DNA of 64,000 bases from Pseudomonas sp. B28(2017) (lineage in GTDB: Bacteria > Pseudomonadota > Gammaproteobacteria > Pseudomonadales > Pseudomonadaceae). A model generated the notes under the pieces. It did not search any database. It was given only the letters and a program-made list of their open reading frames with translations, and was not told the origin of the DNA. Below are positions 35,295 through 42,563 of this stretch, piece after piece (position 1 is the stretch's first letter; every line of letters begins with the position of its first letter). The DNA is taken from contig NZ_NEJH01000004.1 of NCBI RefSeq assembly GCF_002113025.1, positions 544,870 to 608,869 on the forward strand. The letters are read 5' to 3'. The position numbers and the translations under genes are program-made.

Positions 35295-36023
35295 TTACCG
35301 CACGCGACGCAGATAGCCGTCCGGCGCGACGGTGATCAGCAGCTTGCTGTGAATGGCCTGGTCGATTTCAAAATCACGGTTTTCCTCCAGGTAAGCCCAT
35401 ACCGCGGTCTTCGGGTTGTCGCCCTTGCCCCACGGGCGGTCCGGGAAGGCGTCCTCCGGCATGTCTTCAACCACGGTATCCATCACCACGCAGTAGCTGC
35501 CCACCGAGGCCATCGGAGCATAGGCCCGCAGCTCTTCCAGAACGTGCTCGTGGGTGTGGTTGGAGTCCAGGACCACCAGCACTTTCTTGCCTTCGACGCG
35601 CTGGCGAACCTGATCGACGATCGCAGGGTCAATGCTCGACCCCTGAATCATCCGGATCCGCTTGCTCATCGGGTGCGCTTCGATTGCCTCACGGTTGTGC
35701 TGGCGGATATCGATGTCGACGCCCAGCACTTCGCCGTGGCCGATCAGTTCCAGCATCGAGGCGTAAAACACCAGCGAACCGCCGTGGGCGATACCGGTCT
35801 CGACGATGATGTCCGGCCGCAGCGCCCAGATGATCTCCTGCATGGCGACCATGTCCTGGGGGAACTGAATGATCGGGCGGCCCATCCAGCTGAAGTTGTA
35901 GGTGTACTTGTGCCTGGCGGTCGTGCCAACCCAGTCCAGCGACGTGGCTTGCAACGCTTTGTCCTGTTGCAGGCCTTCGATGTTCTCTTTTACTTCTTCA
36001 CGAAACTGCTCATGAGGATTCAT
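35295..36023 (-). CDS. CmcI-like (cephalosporin hydroxylase family) methyltransferase
   Basis: 242 aa from the ATG at 36023, preceded by GGAGAG. A Rossmann SAM-binding site is seen in DIIVETGIAHGGSLVFYASM and a metal-site-like VVLDSNHTHEHVLEEL. The family, named after CmcI, includes rhamnosyl and other sugar O-methyltransferases. In a sugar gene cluster it most likely O-methylates a hydroxyl of the glycan; substrate unknown. A small hairpin (CGGCGATTCGCCG) separates it from the glycosyltransferase downstream. Confidence 0.82.
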   Translation of the reverse strand: MNPHEQFREEVKENIEGLQQDKALQATSLDWVGTTARHKYTYNFSWMGRPIIQFPQDMVAMQEIIWALRPDIIVETGIAHGGSLVFYASMLELIGHGEVLGVDIDIRQHNREAIEAHPMSKRIRMIQGSSIDPAIVDQVRQRVEGKKVLVVLDSNHTHEHVLEELRAYAPMASVGSYCVVMDTVVEDMPEDAFPDRPWGKGDNPKTAVWAYLEENRDFEIDQAIHSKLLITVAPDGYLRRVR

Positions 36024-36052
36024 TACAGACTCTCCGGAAATTAGTCGCGGGG

Positions 36053-36718
36053 TTACTTGAAAACCCGACCGTCTTGAAAGGAAGCAGGATTGGTCTTGAT
36101 GGTCCTGGCGGGACTGCCCACCACAACCGCATAGTCTGGAACGTCCTTGGTCACCACGGCGCCTGCACCGATGGTGACCCAACGGCCGATGCGCAATCGC
36201 GGCAGGATCGTGGCGTTGGTGCCGATGAAGGTGCCGTCGCCGATCTCGACACAACCGGCAATGCAGACACCTGGCGCCATGAACACCGAATGACCGATCT
36301 GCCCCTCATGTCCCACTACGCTGCCGGCGCTGATACTGGTGTTATCGCCCAGGCTGACTTGGGCCTGCAGGATCACGCCTTCTTGCAGGTACGTGCCGAC
36401 GCCCATCGTGATCATCGTCAGATCGATGCCCGGATGGATGAAATTGCCCAGGGTGCCACCGGCCTCGACGATCTCGCAGGTGGTCCGGTAGCGCAGCGCC
36501 GTGCTGCCGGTGATCAAATTGACAAAGCGTGTGTCGGGGCCTTTCAGCTCGGCCACCTTGTCGGTGCCACCCACCACCGGCACGCCATAAAACAGCGTGC
36601 CTTGCTTCGCCGGATCGTTGTCGAGAAAGGCGAACTTCACGTCCGGCTGGCTGCGTTGCAGGGTGAGGATCATCCGGACCGCTTCAGGATTGGCCGCCCC
36701 CAGCAGGTAAACCTTCAT
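36053..36718 (-). CDS. Sugar O/N-acyltransferase with left-handed beta-helix (NeuD/PglD-like)
   Basis: 221 aa. N-terminal PglD-like Rossmann domain (MKVYLLGAANPEAVRMIL) followed by hexapeptide repeats from about residue 90 (IGDGTFIGTNATILPRLRIG, GAGAVVTKDVPDYAVVVGSP). It should transfer an acyl group to the amine made by the adjacent aminotransferase, whose stop it overlaps (ATGA-type junction). Whether the acyl donor is acetyl-CoA or a chain from the nearby ketoacyl synthase cannot be told. Confidence 0.85.
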   Translation of the reverse strand: MKVYLLGAANPEAVRMILTLQRSQPDVKFAFLDNDPAKQGTLFYGVPVVGGTDKVAELKGPDTRFVNLITGSTALRYRTTCEIVEAGGTLGNFIHPGIDLTMITMGVGTYLQEGVILQAQVSLGDNTSISAGSVVGHEGQIGHSVFMAPGVCIAGCVEIGDGTFIGTNATILPRLRIGRWVTIGAGAVVTKDVPDYAVVVGSPARTIKTNPASFQDGRVFK

Positions 36719-37836
36719 AGCCGGGTCCTTTTGAGTACCAGCGCGCGCAACACCTCGATGACCCGGCGCTGATCGTCATCGGTCATGTCGTGGTAGCTCG
36801 GCAGATTGATCGCGCGCTCCGGCAGCGAATGCGCCACGGGCGAGTCGGCCGTCAGTTCACTGAACATCGGCAAGGACGACAGCGGCCAGAAGAACACCCG
36901 GGCGTCGATATCGGCGGCCTGGAAGGCTGCGATCAACATGTCCCGCGTGATCCCCAGTTCGCGGTCAAAGACGACGGTGGGCATCCAGTAACCGTTACGC
37001 GAATGTTCCGGCTCGGGGTTCATGGACAGGCCCGGCAAGGAAGCCAGGGCGTCGGCGTAGTGGGCGAAGATCGCTCGCTTGCGCTGGATGAGCTCGCCGA
37101 TCCGCTCAACCTGTGCGCAACCGACGGCGGCTTGCAGGTTGCTCATCTTGTATTTGAAACCGAGGAAATCCGGCCAGAACTGTTTGCTGCTGCCCGCCAC
37201 CCGGCCATGGTTGGACAGGGTCAGTACGCGGTCATACAGGGCCTTGTCCGACGTCACGAAGATGCCGCCTTCACCGGTGGTCATGGTCTTGGTGCCGTGA
37301 AAGGAAAACGCGCCGAACGCGCCCAGCGAACCGGCCGCCTGACCGCGCCACTGCGAGCCGATCGCCTCGGCTGCGTCTTCGATGACCGGCAGGCCAAACT
37401 CGCGACCGATGGCCAGCAACGCATCCATGTCGCAGAGATTGCCGTAGAGGTGCACCGCCAGAATCGCTTTGGTTCTTGGGGTAATCGCCCGTCTAACCTG
37501 CTGCGGGTCGAGGCACCAACTGTCTGCCAGCACGTCGACGAACACCGGCGTCGCACCCAGATAGGTGATGGGCGCGGCCGAGGCGATCCAGTTGGTATCG
37601 GCGAGGATCACCTCATCGCCGGCACCGATGCCCAGCGCCGCCATCCCCATGTGCAGCGCGCCGGTGCAACTGGACGTTGCAATCGCGTACGTCGCTCCCA
37701 CGTGCCCGGCAAAGGACTTTTCGAACCGCGTCAGGTACTCGTAGCAACGCTCTCCCCAACCATGGCGAACGGCATCGAGTACATAGTCAGCTTCCAGCTC
37801 ACCGACACTGGGTTTGGTGTAATGAATTCGGCTCAT
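36715..37836 (-). CDS. DegT-family sugar aminotransferase
   Basis: 373 aa from the ATG at 37836, which overlaps the preceding stop (ATGA). PLP lysine K183 is in FSFHGTKTMTTGEGG, so it is a true aminotransferase rather than an RfbH-type dehydrase, which has His here. It resembles enzymes making 4-amino-4,6-dideoxyhexoses (VioA, PerA types). It probably acts on the 4-keto product of rfbFG after the epimerase and methyltransferase. Confidence 0.88.
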   Translation of the reverse strand: MSRIHYTKPSVGELEADYVLDAVRHGWGERCYEYLTRFEKSFAGHVGATYAIATSSCTGALHMGMAALGIGAGDEVILADTNWIASAAPITYLGATPVFVDVLADSWCLDPQQVRRAITPRTKAILAVHLYGNLCDMDALLAIGREFGLPVIEDAAEAIGSQWRGQAAGSLGAFGAFSFHGTKTMTTGEGGIFVTSDKALYDRVLTLSNHGRVAGSSKQFWPDFLGFKYKMSNLQAAVGCAQVERIGELIQRKRAIFAHYADALASLPGLSMNPEPEHSRNGYWMPTVVFDRELGITRDMLIAAFQAADIDARVFFWPLSSLPMFSELTADSPVAHSLPERAINLPSYHDMTDDDQRRVIEVLRALVLKRTRL

Positions 37837-39059
37837 CGAATGATCAACTCGGGAATGGCAATGACAAAACGACCGTCCCATGCACGAATGCCGGCAAAGG
37901 CCTGGGTGATCTCATCCAGCAGGTTCCACGGCAGCACCAGCACGTAGTCCGGTTTTTCGATGTCGATCTGTGCTGGCGACACAATCGGAATGCGGCTACC
38001 GGGCAGGTACTTGCCTTGCTTGTGCGGGTTGGCATCGGCTACCCAGGCGAGCAGGTCCGGCCTGACCCCGGCGTAGTTGAGCAGGGTGTTGCCCTTGGCG
38101 GCGGCACCGTAGCCGACCACGCGCTTGCCATCGGCCCTGGCCTGCAACAAAAAGCGCAGCAGGTCATGCTTGATGCGCTCGGCGGCGGGTGCCAGGGTCG
38201 CGTAGTACTCCGGGGTTTTCACACCGGCAGCGAGTTCGGCCTGTAGCTGTTGCTGAACCGCCGGCTGCACTTCTCGACGCTCGCCGTCCAGGCGCTGGAC
38301 GAACACCCGCAGCGAACCGCCATGGGTCGAGAGTTGACTGACGTCGAATACTTGCAGGCCATTGCGCTCGCACAACGTCTGCACAGCGGTCAGCGACAGG
38401 TAGGAATAATGCTCGTGGTACAGCGTGTCGAACTGCTGGCCGGCCATCAGGGTCAGCAACTGCGGAAATTCGAAGGTCGCCACCCCCGTCGGTTTGAGCA
38501 ACGTCGCGAAACCGCCGAGGAAATCGTTGATATCCGGGACGTGGGCCAACACGTTGTTGGCGGCCATCAAGTCGGCGCTCCAGCCTTCGCTTTTCAACTG
38601 CGCGGCGGTATTGCGACCGAAAAACAGTTCACGAATCTCCAGGCCTTTTTCCCGCGCCGCTTGCGCGGTGCTGCGGGTCGGCTCGACACCCAGACAAGGG
38701 ATGCCGCGCCTGGCCACGTACTGCAACAGGTAACCGTCGTTGGCCGCGACTTCCACCACGCGGCTGTCGGCGCTCAGGCCGAAACGCTCGACCATCTCGG
38801 CCACATAACGCTCGGCATGGGCCAGCCAGGTGCTGGAGAACGAACTGAAATAGGCGTACTCGGCATCGAACAGGCTGTCGGCGCTGGTGTAATCCTCCGT
38901 TTGCACCAGCCAGCATTGCTGGCACACGGCAACCTTCAACGGCACCCATTGTTCGGTCTGCTCCAGCTGGTCGACACGCACGTAGGCATTGGACGGCGGC
39001 GAGGTGCCCAGGTCGATCAGCGGCAGGGTCAGCGCAGCGGCGCAACCACGGCAGTTCAT
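37833..39059 (-). CDS. Nucleotide-sugar C-methyltransferase
   Basis: 408 aa. An N-terminal zinc-binding zone has MNCRGCAAAL and CQQC; a SAM domain follows (VVEVAANDGYLLQYVARRG, LGVEPTRSTAQAA); the C-terminal domain carries YHEHYSYLSLTAV, GGSLRVFV and GYGAAAKGNTLLN. This three-part architecture is that of the TylC3/NovU-type C-methyltransferases that add a methyl to a carbon next to the 4-keto group. Overlaps both neighbours by 4 bp. Confidence 0.87.
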   Translation of the reverse strand: MNCRGCAAALTLPLIDLGTSPPSNAYVRVDQLEQTEQWVPLKVAVCQQCWLVQTEDYTSADSLFDAEYAYFSSFSSTWLAHAERYVAEMVERFGLSADSRVVEVAANDGYLLQYVARRGIPCLGVEPTRSTAQAAREKGLEIRELFFGRNTAAQLKSEGWSADLMAANNVLAHVPDINDFLGGFATLLKPTGVATFEFPQLLTLMAGQQFDTLYHEHYSYLSLTAVQTLCERNGLQVFDVSQLSTHGGSLRVFVQRLDGERREVQPAVQQQLQAELAAGVKTPEYYATLAPAAERIKHDLLRFLLQARADGKRVVGYGAAAKGNTLLNYAGVRPDLLAWVADANPHKQGKYLPGSRIPIVSPAQIDIEKPDYVLVLPWNLLDEITQAFAGIRAWDGRFVIAIPELIIR

Positions 39060-39616
39060 AGACGCACTCCAGCGAAGTGTTCATCGAGCGCTGGATGGCT
39101 GGCATCGCGCACCGACAGATTATTGACAGGCAACGGCCAGGCAATCGCCAGCCGTGGATCGAGCACCGACAACCCGCCCTCGTGTTCCGGCGTGTAGTCG
39201 TTGCTGTGCAGGTAAAGCAGCTCGGCGTCGGCGCTCAGGGCCTGGAAGCCATGGGCGAACCCGGCCGGAATCAACAGGCTGCGGCCATCACCGACACGCA
39301 GGTGTTCGGCGTGCCAATGCAGGAAGGTCTCGGAGTCGGGACGCAAATCCACCGCGACATCCCAGACTTCACCGCGCAGGCAAGTGATCAACTTGGCTTC
39401 CGGGGCACGGGCATTCTGGTAATGCAGGCCACGCACGCTGCCGCGTTCGCGGGTGCAGGAGTGATTGATCTGGCGGATATGAAACGCCTGGCCAAACGCA
39501 CTGAGGCTGCCTTCGCAAAACAACCGGGAGAAGTGCCCGCGCTCGTCCTCGAAACGTTTGTGCTGCACGCAGAACAAACCGTTCAGTGGCAGCGCCCTCA
39601 ATAGAAGTTCGCTCAC
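39056..39616 (-). CDS. RmlC-like 3- or 3,5-epimerase of a 4-keto-6-deoxy sugar nucleotide
   Basis: 186 aa cupin of the dTDP-4-dehydrorhamnose 3,5-epimerase family (GSVRGLHYQN, DVAVDLRPDSETFLHWHAE, FAHGFQAL). Adjacent to CDP-glucose genes, it likely acts on CDP-4-keto-6-deoxyglucose. With the C-methyltransferase it recalls the NovW/NovU pair. It overlaps the rfbG and methyltransferase genes by 4 bp each. Confidence 0.87.
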   Translation of the reverse strand: MSELLLRALPLNGLFCVQHKRFEDERGHFSRLFCEGSLSAFGQAFHIRQINHSCTRERGSVRGLHYQNARAPEAKLITCLRGEVWDVAVDLRPDSETFLHWHAEHLRVGDGRSLLIPAGFAHGFQALSADAELLYLHSNDYTPEHEGGLSVLDPRLAIAWPLPVNNLSVRDASHPALDEHFAGVRL

Positions 39617-40695
39617 AGCACGCCTCGGTACAGGTTCAATTGCGCCAGGCTGATGGCGCGCATGTCATCGCCGTTCTGCCACGCCAGATGCCAATCCAGG
39701 GTCTGGGTCAGGCACTGCTGCAACGACCAGCGAGCTTGCCAACCAAGCAATTGACGGGCGCGGCTGCTGTCCAGACGCAACAGGCCGGCCTCATGCATAT
39801 CGCTCGGTTCGATGCGTAGCCCGCGTGCCTGCGGCCAGCGGCTGGCGAGCAGTTCGACCACTTCACCGACGCTGCACATGTCCGCTTCACCGGGACCGAA
39901 ATTCCACGCCCCGGCGAATTCCGGGCCCTGCTCAAACAAGCGGGCAGCCAGTTGCAGATAGCCGGCCAGCGGTTCCAGTGCGTGTTGCCATGGGCGCACC
40001 GCCTGCGGATAGCGCAAGGTCACCGGCTCATCCGCCGACCACGCCCGCAGCACGTCGGGAATCAACCGCTCAGGGGCGAAATCGCCACCTCCGAGCACGT
40101 TGCCGGCGCGGGCCGTGGCCAATGCCAGACCATGCTCGGCGTACTTTTCAGGCGCAAAGAACGAGGCGGCATAGGATTGCGCCAGCAATTCGCAGCAAGC
40201 CTTGCTGCTGCTGTAGGGATCGTGACCGCCCAACGCTTCGTTTTCGCGGTACGGCCACAGCCATTCCTGATTGGCGTAGACCTTGTCGGTAGTCACCAGC
40301 ACGCAGGCACGCACGCCACCCACCTGACGGATCGCCTCGAGCAGGTTGAGGGTGCCCATGACGTTGCTGGAATACGTGCCCAACGGGTCGCGGTAACCTT
40401 CGCGCACCAGCGGCTGGGCCGCCAGGTGCAGGACGATTTCCGGCTGGGTCTCGGCGATCAGCTCAAGCAAGGCCCCCAGGTCACGCAGGTCACCGCGCTG
40501 ATCATTGATACCTTCGTGAACGCGAGCCAGTTCGAACAGGCTCGGTTCGGTGGACGGATCAAGGGAAAACCCGCTGACCTCGGCGCCCAGGCTTTGCAGC
40601 CATAACGTCAGCCAGCTGCCCTTGAAGCCGGTGTGGCCGGTGACCAGCACCCGCTTGCCGCGCCAGAATTGCGTGCTCAGCCCCATTGCTTCCAT
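39613..40695 (-). CDS. rfbG: CDP-glucose 4,6-dehydratase
   Basis: 360 aa from the ATG at 40695, with GAGG just upstream; an ATG three codons later is an alternative. SDR fold with the NAD motif [20 protein letters not shown] and the catalytic YxxxK in [11 protein letters not shown]. It converts CDP-glucose to CDP-4-keto-6-deoxyglucose. The start overlaps the end of rfbF by 19 bp. Confidence 0.95.
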   Translation of the reverse strand: MEAMGLSTQFWRGKRVLVTGHTGFKGSWLTLWLQSLGAEVSGFSLDPSTEPSLFELARVHEGINDQRGDLRDLGALLELIAETQPEIVLHLAAQPLVREGYRDPLGTYSSNVMGTLNLLEAIRQVGGVRACVLVTTDKVYANQEWLWPYRENEALGGHDPYSSSKACCELLAQSYAASFFAPEKYAEHGLALATARAGNVLGGGDFAPERLIPDVLRAWSADEPVTLRYPQAVRPWQHALEPLAGYLQLAARLFEQGPEFAGAWNFGPGEADMCSVGEVVELLASRWPQARGLRIEPSDMHEAGLLRLDSSRARQLLGWQARWSLQQCLTQTLDWHLAWQNGDDMRAISLAQLNLYRGVL

Positions 40696-41450
40696 GGGGC
40701 CTCCCCGCTCTGCCACAACGCCTCGAGGTGGTTCTTGTCACGCAGGGTGTCCATCGGCTGCCAGAAACCGTCGTGCTGGAACGCCATGAGTTCGCCGCGT
40801 TCGGCCAGGCCATCCAGCGGGCCGGATTCCCACGAGGTGTCGTCGCCCTCGATCAGCGGCAGGACCTTGGGCGAGAGGACGAAGAACCCGCCATTGATCC
40901 AGCCACCATCACCGCGAGGCTTTTCGGTGAAACCCAGGACCTTGTCGCCATCGCGATTGAGCGCGCCGTAGCGTCCGGGTGGTTGCACCGCGGTGACGGT
41001 CGCCAGTTTTCCGTGCTTGAGATGGAAATCCACCAACGCACCGATGTTGAGGTCCGACACGCCGTCGCCATAGGTGAAGCAGAACGCCTGTTCGTCTTCG
41101 AGGTAGCGGCGGGCACGGCGCAACCGGCCGCCGGTCATGGTCTCTTCGCCGGTGTCGATCAGCGTGACGCGCCATGGCTCGCTGTAGTTCTGGTGAACAT
41201 CCATGCGGTTGTTGCGCATGTCGAACGTGACGTCGGAGGTGTGCAGGAAATAATTGGCGAAGAAGTCCTTGATCGCATAGCCCTTGTAGCCAAGGCAGAT
41301 CACGAAATCGTGGATTCCATGAGCGGAATACTGTTTCATGATGTGCCAGAGAATTGGCTTGCCGCCGACCTCGATCATCGGCTTGGGCTTGAGGTGCGAC
41401 TCCTCGCTGATCCGCGTACCCAGGCCACCCGCCAAAATAACTGCCTTCAT
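40677..41450 (-). CDS. rfbF: Glucose-1-phosphate cytidylyltransferase
   Basis: 257 aa nucleotidyltransferase with [20 protein letters not shown] at the N-terminus and the typical RfbF end [18 protein letters not shown]. It makes CDP-glucose, the entry to the CDP-sugar branch. It is the first gene of a run of genes whose stops and starts overlap down to the acyltransferase. A sigma-54-like site lies 140 bp upstream. Confidence 0.96.
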   Translation of the reverse strand: MKAVILAGGLGTRISEESHLKPKPMIEVGGKPILWHIMKQYSAHGIHDFVICLGYKGYAIKDFFANYFLHTSDVTFDMRNNRMDVHQNYSEPWRVTLIDTGEETMTGGRLRRARRYLEDEQAFCFTYGDGVSDLNIGALVDFHLKHGKLATVTAVQPPGRYGALNRDGDKVLGFTEKPRGDGGWINGGFFVLSPKVLPLIEGDDTSWESGPLDGLAERGELMAFQHDGFWQPMDTLRDKNHLEALWQSGEAPWKQWG

Positions 41451-41588
41451 CCCTTTCCCTCTTGTTCGTCACAGGGCTCAGCCAAGCTGTATCAAGCTTT
41501 TGCGGGCCATCCGGGTTAAACCTGCCGCCGTTCAGGGCACGTCCGGATTCACCGGAAGTGCTCGTTTTATGGCGATATAAGGGGGACT

Positions 41589-41604
41589 TGCAGGAAACGC
41601 GCCA
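41589..41604 (-). promoter_or_regulatory. Possible sigma-54 promoter of the CDP-sugar/pse operon
   Basis: Minus-strand TGGCGCGTTTCCTGCA has exact GG-N10-GC spacing and differs from TGGCACG-N4-TTGCA at two positions. It lies 139 bp before rfbF. If real, the glycosylation genes would be switched on with the flagellar sigma-54 regulon. Confidence 0.5.
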
Positions 41605-41736
41605 GCTCTTTCAATCCGCTATCGGGGAAAGCGCAGCGGGCAACCTCAACGGTAATCGCGAAGTCTGACGCAAAAAAAAGGTTCTTCTCGGATTGTCGGG
41701 AAAGGTTTTTGCTCTGTAGCTGTGAGTGCTGCGAGA

Positions 41737-42407
41737 TTATCCATTTGCCAGGGTGGCGCTGAATCACCTTTGCGCCCTTACGGCGCCTTACTTTTTTCAG
41801 TCGAAAAAAAAGTAAGCAAAAATTCTTGCCCCACCAGGGGCCCTACGCTGCGCTTCGGGTTCCCTCGCTCCGGTGTCGCTACGGGGTATCGCGGCCTCCG
41901 AGTTGCAAGCAACTCTACATCTCGCGACTTCGGCTACGCCGAAGGTGCTGACGCACTCCCCCCCTACGCAACACCTCCACTCGGCCCTTCTGGTTAACGG
42001 GGCATTCAGATCAAAAGCCAAAGCCAAAGCAAAGCCCAAAGCCCAAAGCCCACAGCCCACAGCCCACAGCCCACAGCCCACAGACCCACCGCGCTCCAAA
42101 AGCAAGAGCGCAGCGAATTGTGCTTTTGATCTTGATCCACCCGCCCCTTCGGAAGGCTGAGTGGAGGCGTTCATCCGGGGATGGGCGCGCAGCGCCGTGC
42201 GGCGAAGTCGCACACATTGCAGGGAGGTGCAGCGAAGCAAACCGTAGAGCAATGCCCCCGGATGAATGCCGGAGCGAAGGAACCCCGAGCCTTGGCGAGG
42301 GGCCGGACGCCGGGGCGAGAATTTTTGCTTACTTTTTTTTCGACTGAAAAAAGTAAGGCGCCGTAAGGGCGCAAAGGTGATTCAGCGTCACCTCGGCAAA
42401 TGGATAA
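41737..42407. repeat. Large imperfect palindrome (~670 bp) with 96-bp near-identical ends
   Basis: The outer 96 bp (41737-41832 and the complement of 42312-42407) agree apart from a few positions (AGGGTGG versus GAGGTGA; one T/C). Each arm contains CGCCCTTACGGCGCC next to a hairpin CTTACTTTTTT/AAAAAAAGTAAG. The inverted similarity continues further in, for example GGGTTCCCTCGCTCCGG versus GGGTTCCTTCGCTCCGG, and CCTCCACTC...AGATCAAAAGC on both sides, so the whole looks like two divergent copies of a ~300-bp unit head to head. Confidence 0.85.
42035..42083. repeat. 7-bp tandem repeat CCCAAAG/CCCACAG, seven copies
   Basis: Two CCCAAAG units followed by five CCCACAG units, preceded by AAAGCC hexamers from 42014. 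It lies at the centre of the large palindrome. Confidence 0.9.
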
Positions 42408-42410
42408 GCT

Positions 42411-42475
42411 CACAACTCACAACTCACGACTCACAACTCACAAAACCAACGCCAACGCCAACGCCAACGCCAACG
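42411..42475. repeat. Adjacent 7-mer (CACAACT) and 6-mer (CCAACG) tandem arrays
   Basis: Four CACAACT-type heptamers (42411-42438, one with a G) are followed by five exact CCAACG hexamers (42446-42475), immediately outside the right palindrome arm. Confidence 0.9.
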
Positions 42476-42506
42476 CCAATCTTCCCCGCTAATCCGTGAT
42501 GAACCC

Positions 42507-42540
42507 AAAAAAAAGGCAGGCGACTCAACGTCGCCTGCCT
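42507..42540 (-). terminator. Terminator of the 1197-aa glycosyltransferase gene
   Basis: Minus-strand AGGCAGGCGAC, 5-nt loop, GTCGCCTGCCT followed by TTTTTTT. It lies 24 bp past the stop codon. Confidence 0.9.
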
Positions 42541-42563
42541 GGTCGGGATGGATGCGCGAACGG

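Larger units (their letters stand above)
41451..42563. other. 1.1-kb gene-free block inside the glycosylation island
   Basis: No convincing coding gene. From left to right (plus strand) it holds the rfbF leader with a sigma-54-like site, a 96-bp inverted-repeat arm (41737-41832), a degenerate inner arm, a 7-mer tandem array (42035-42083), the second arm (42312-42407), further 7-mer and 6-mer tandem arrays (42411-42475), and the glycosyltransferase terminator. Short ORFs here are products of the repeat arms: both arms encode the same peptide SPLRPYGALLFSVEKKVSKN reading inward. Confidence 0.8.

Noticed and set aside
32823..36044. 1073-codon plus-strand frame opposite the 974-aa glycosyltransferase and the CmcI-like gene
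   Set aside because: It crosses two genes of the other strand and has a composition typical of an antisense shadow.
41567..41767. 66-codon minus-strand ORF in the rfbF leader
   Set aside because: It starts within the palindrome arm and runs through the sigma-54-like site; no ribosome site or recognised similarity, so kept as leader DNA.
41722..42413. Small ORFs in the palindrome arms (plus 41722-41997, minus 42171-42413)
   Set aside because: Both encode the same peptide because the arms are inverted copies; the reading frame looks like a by-product of the repeat, with no ribosome site.
42035..42475. Possible CRISPR array
   Set aside because: Units of 6-7 bp repeat directly without unique spacers and no cas genes are present; these are microsatellites.
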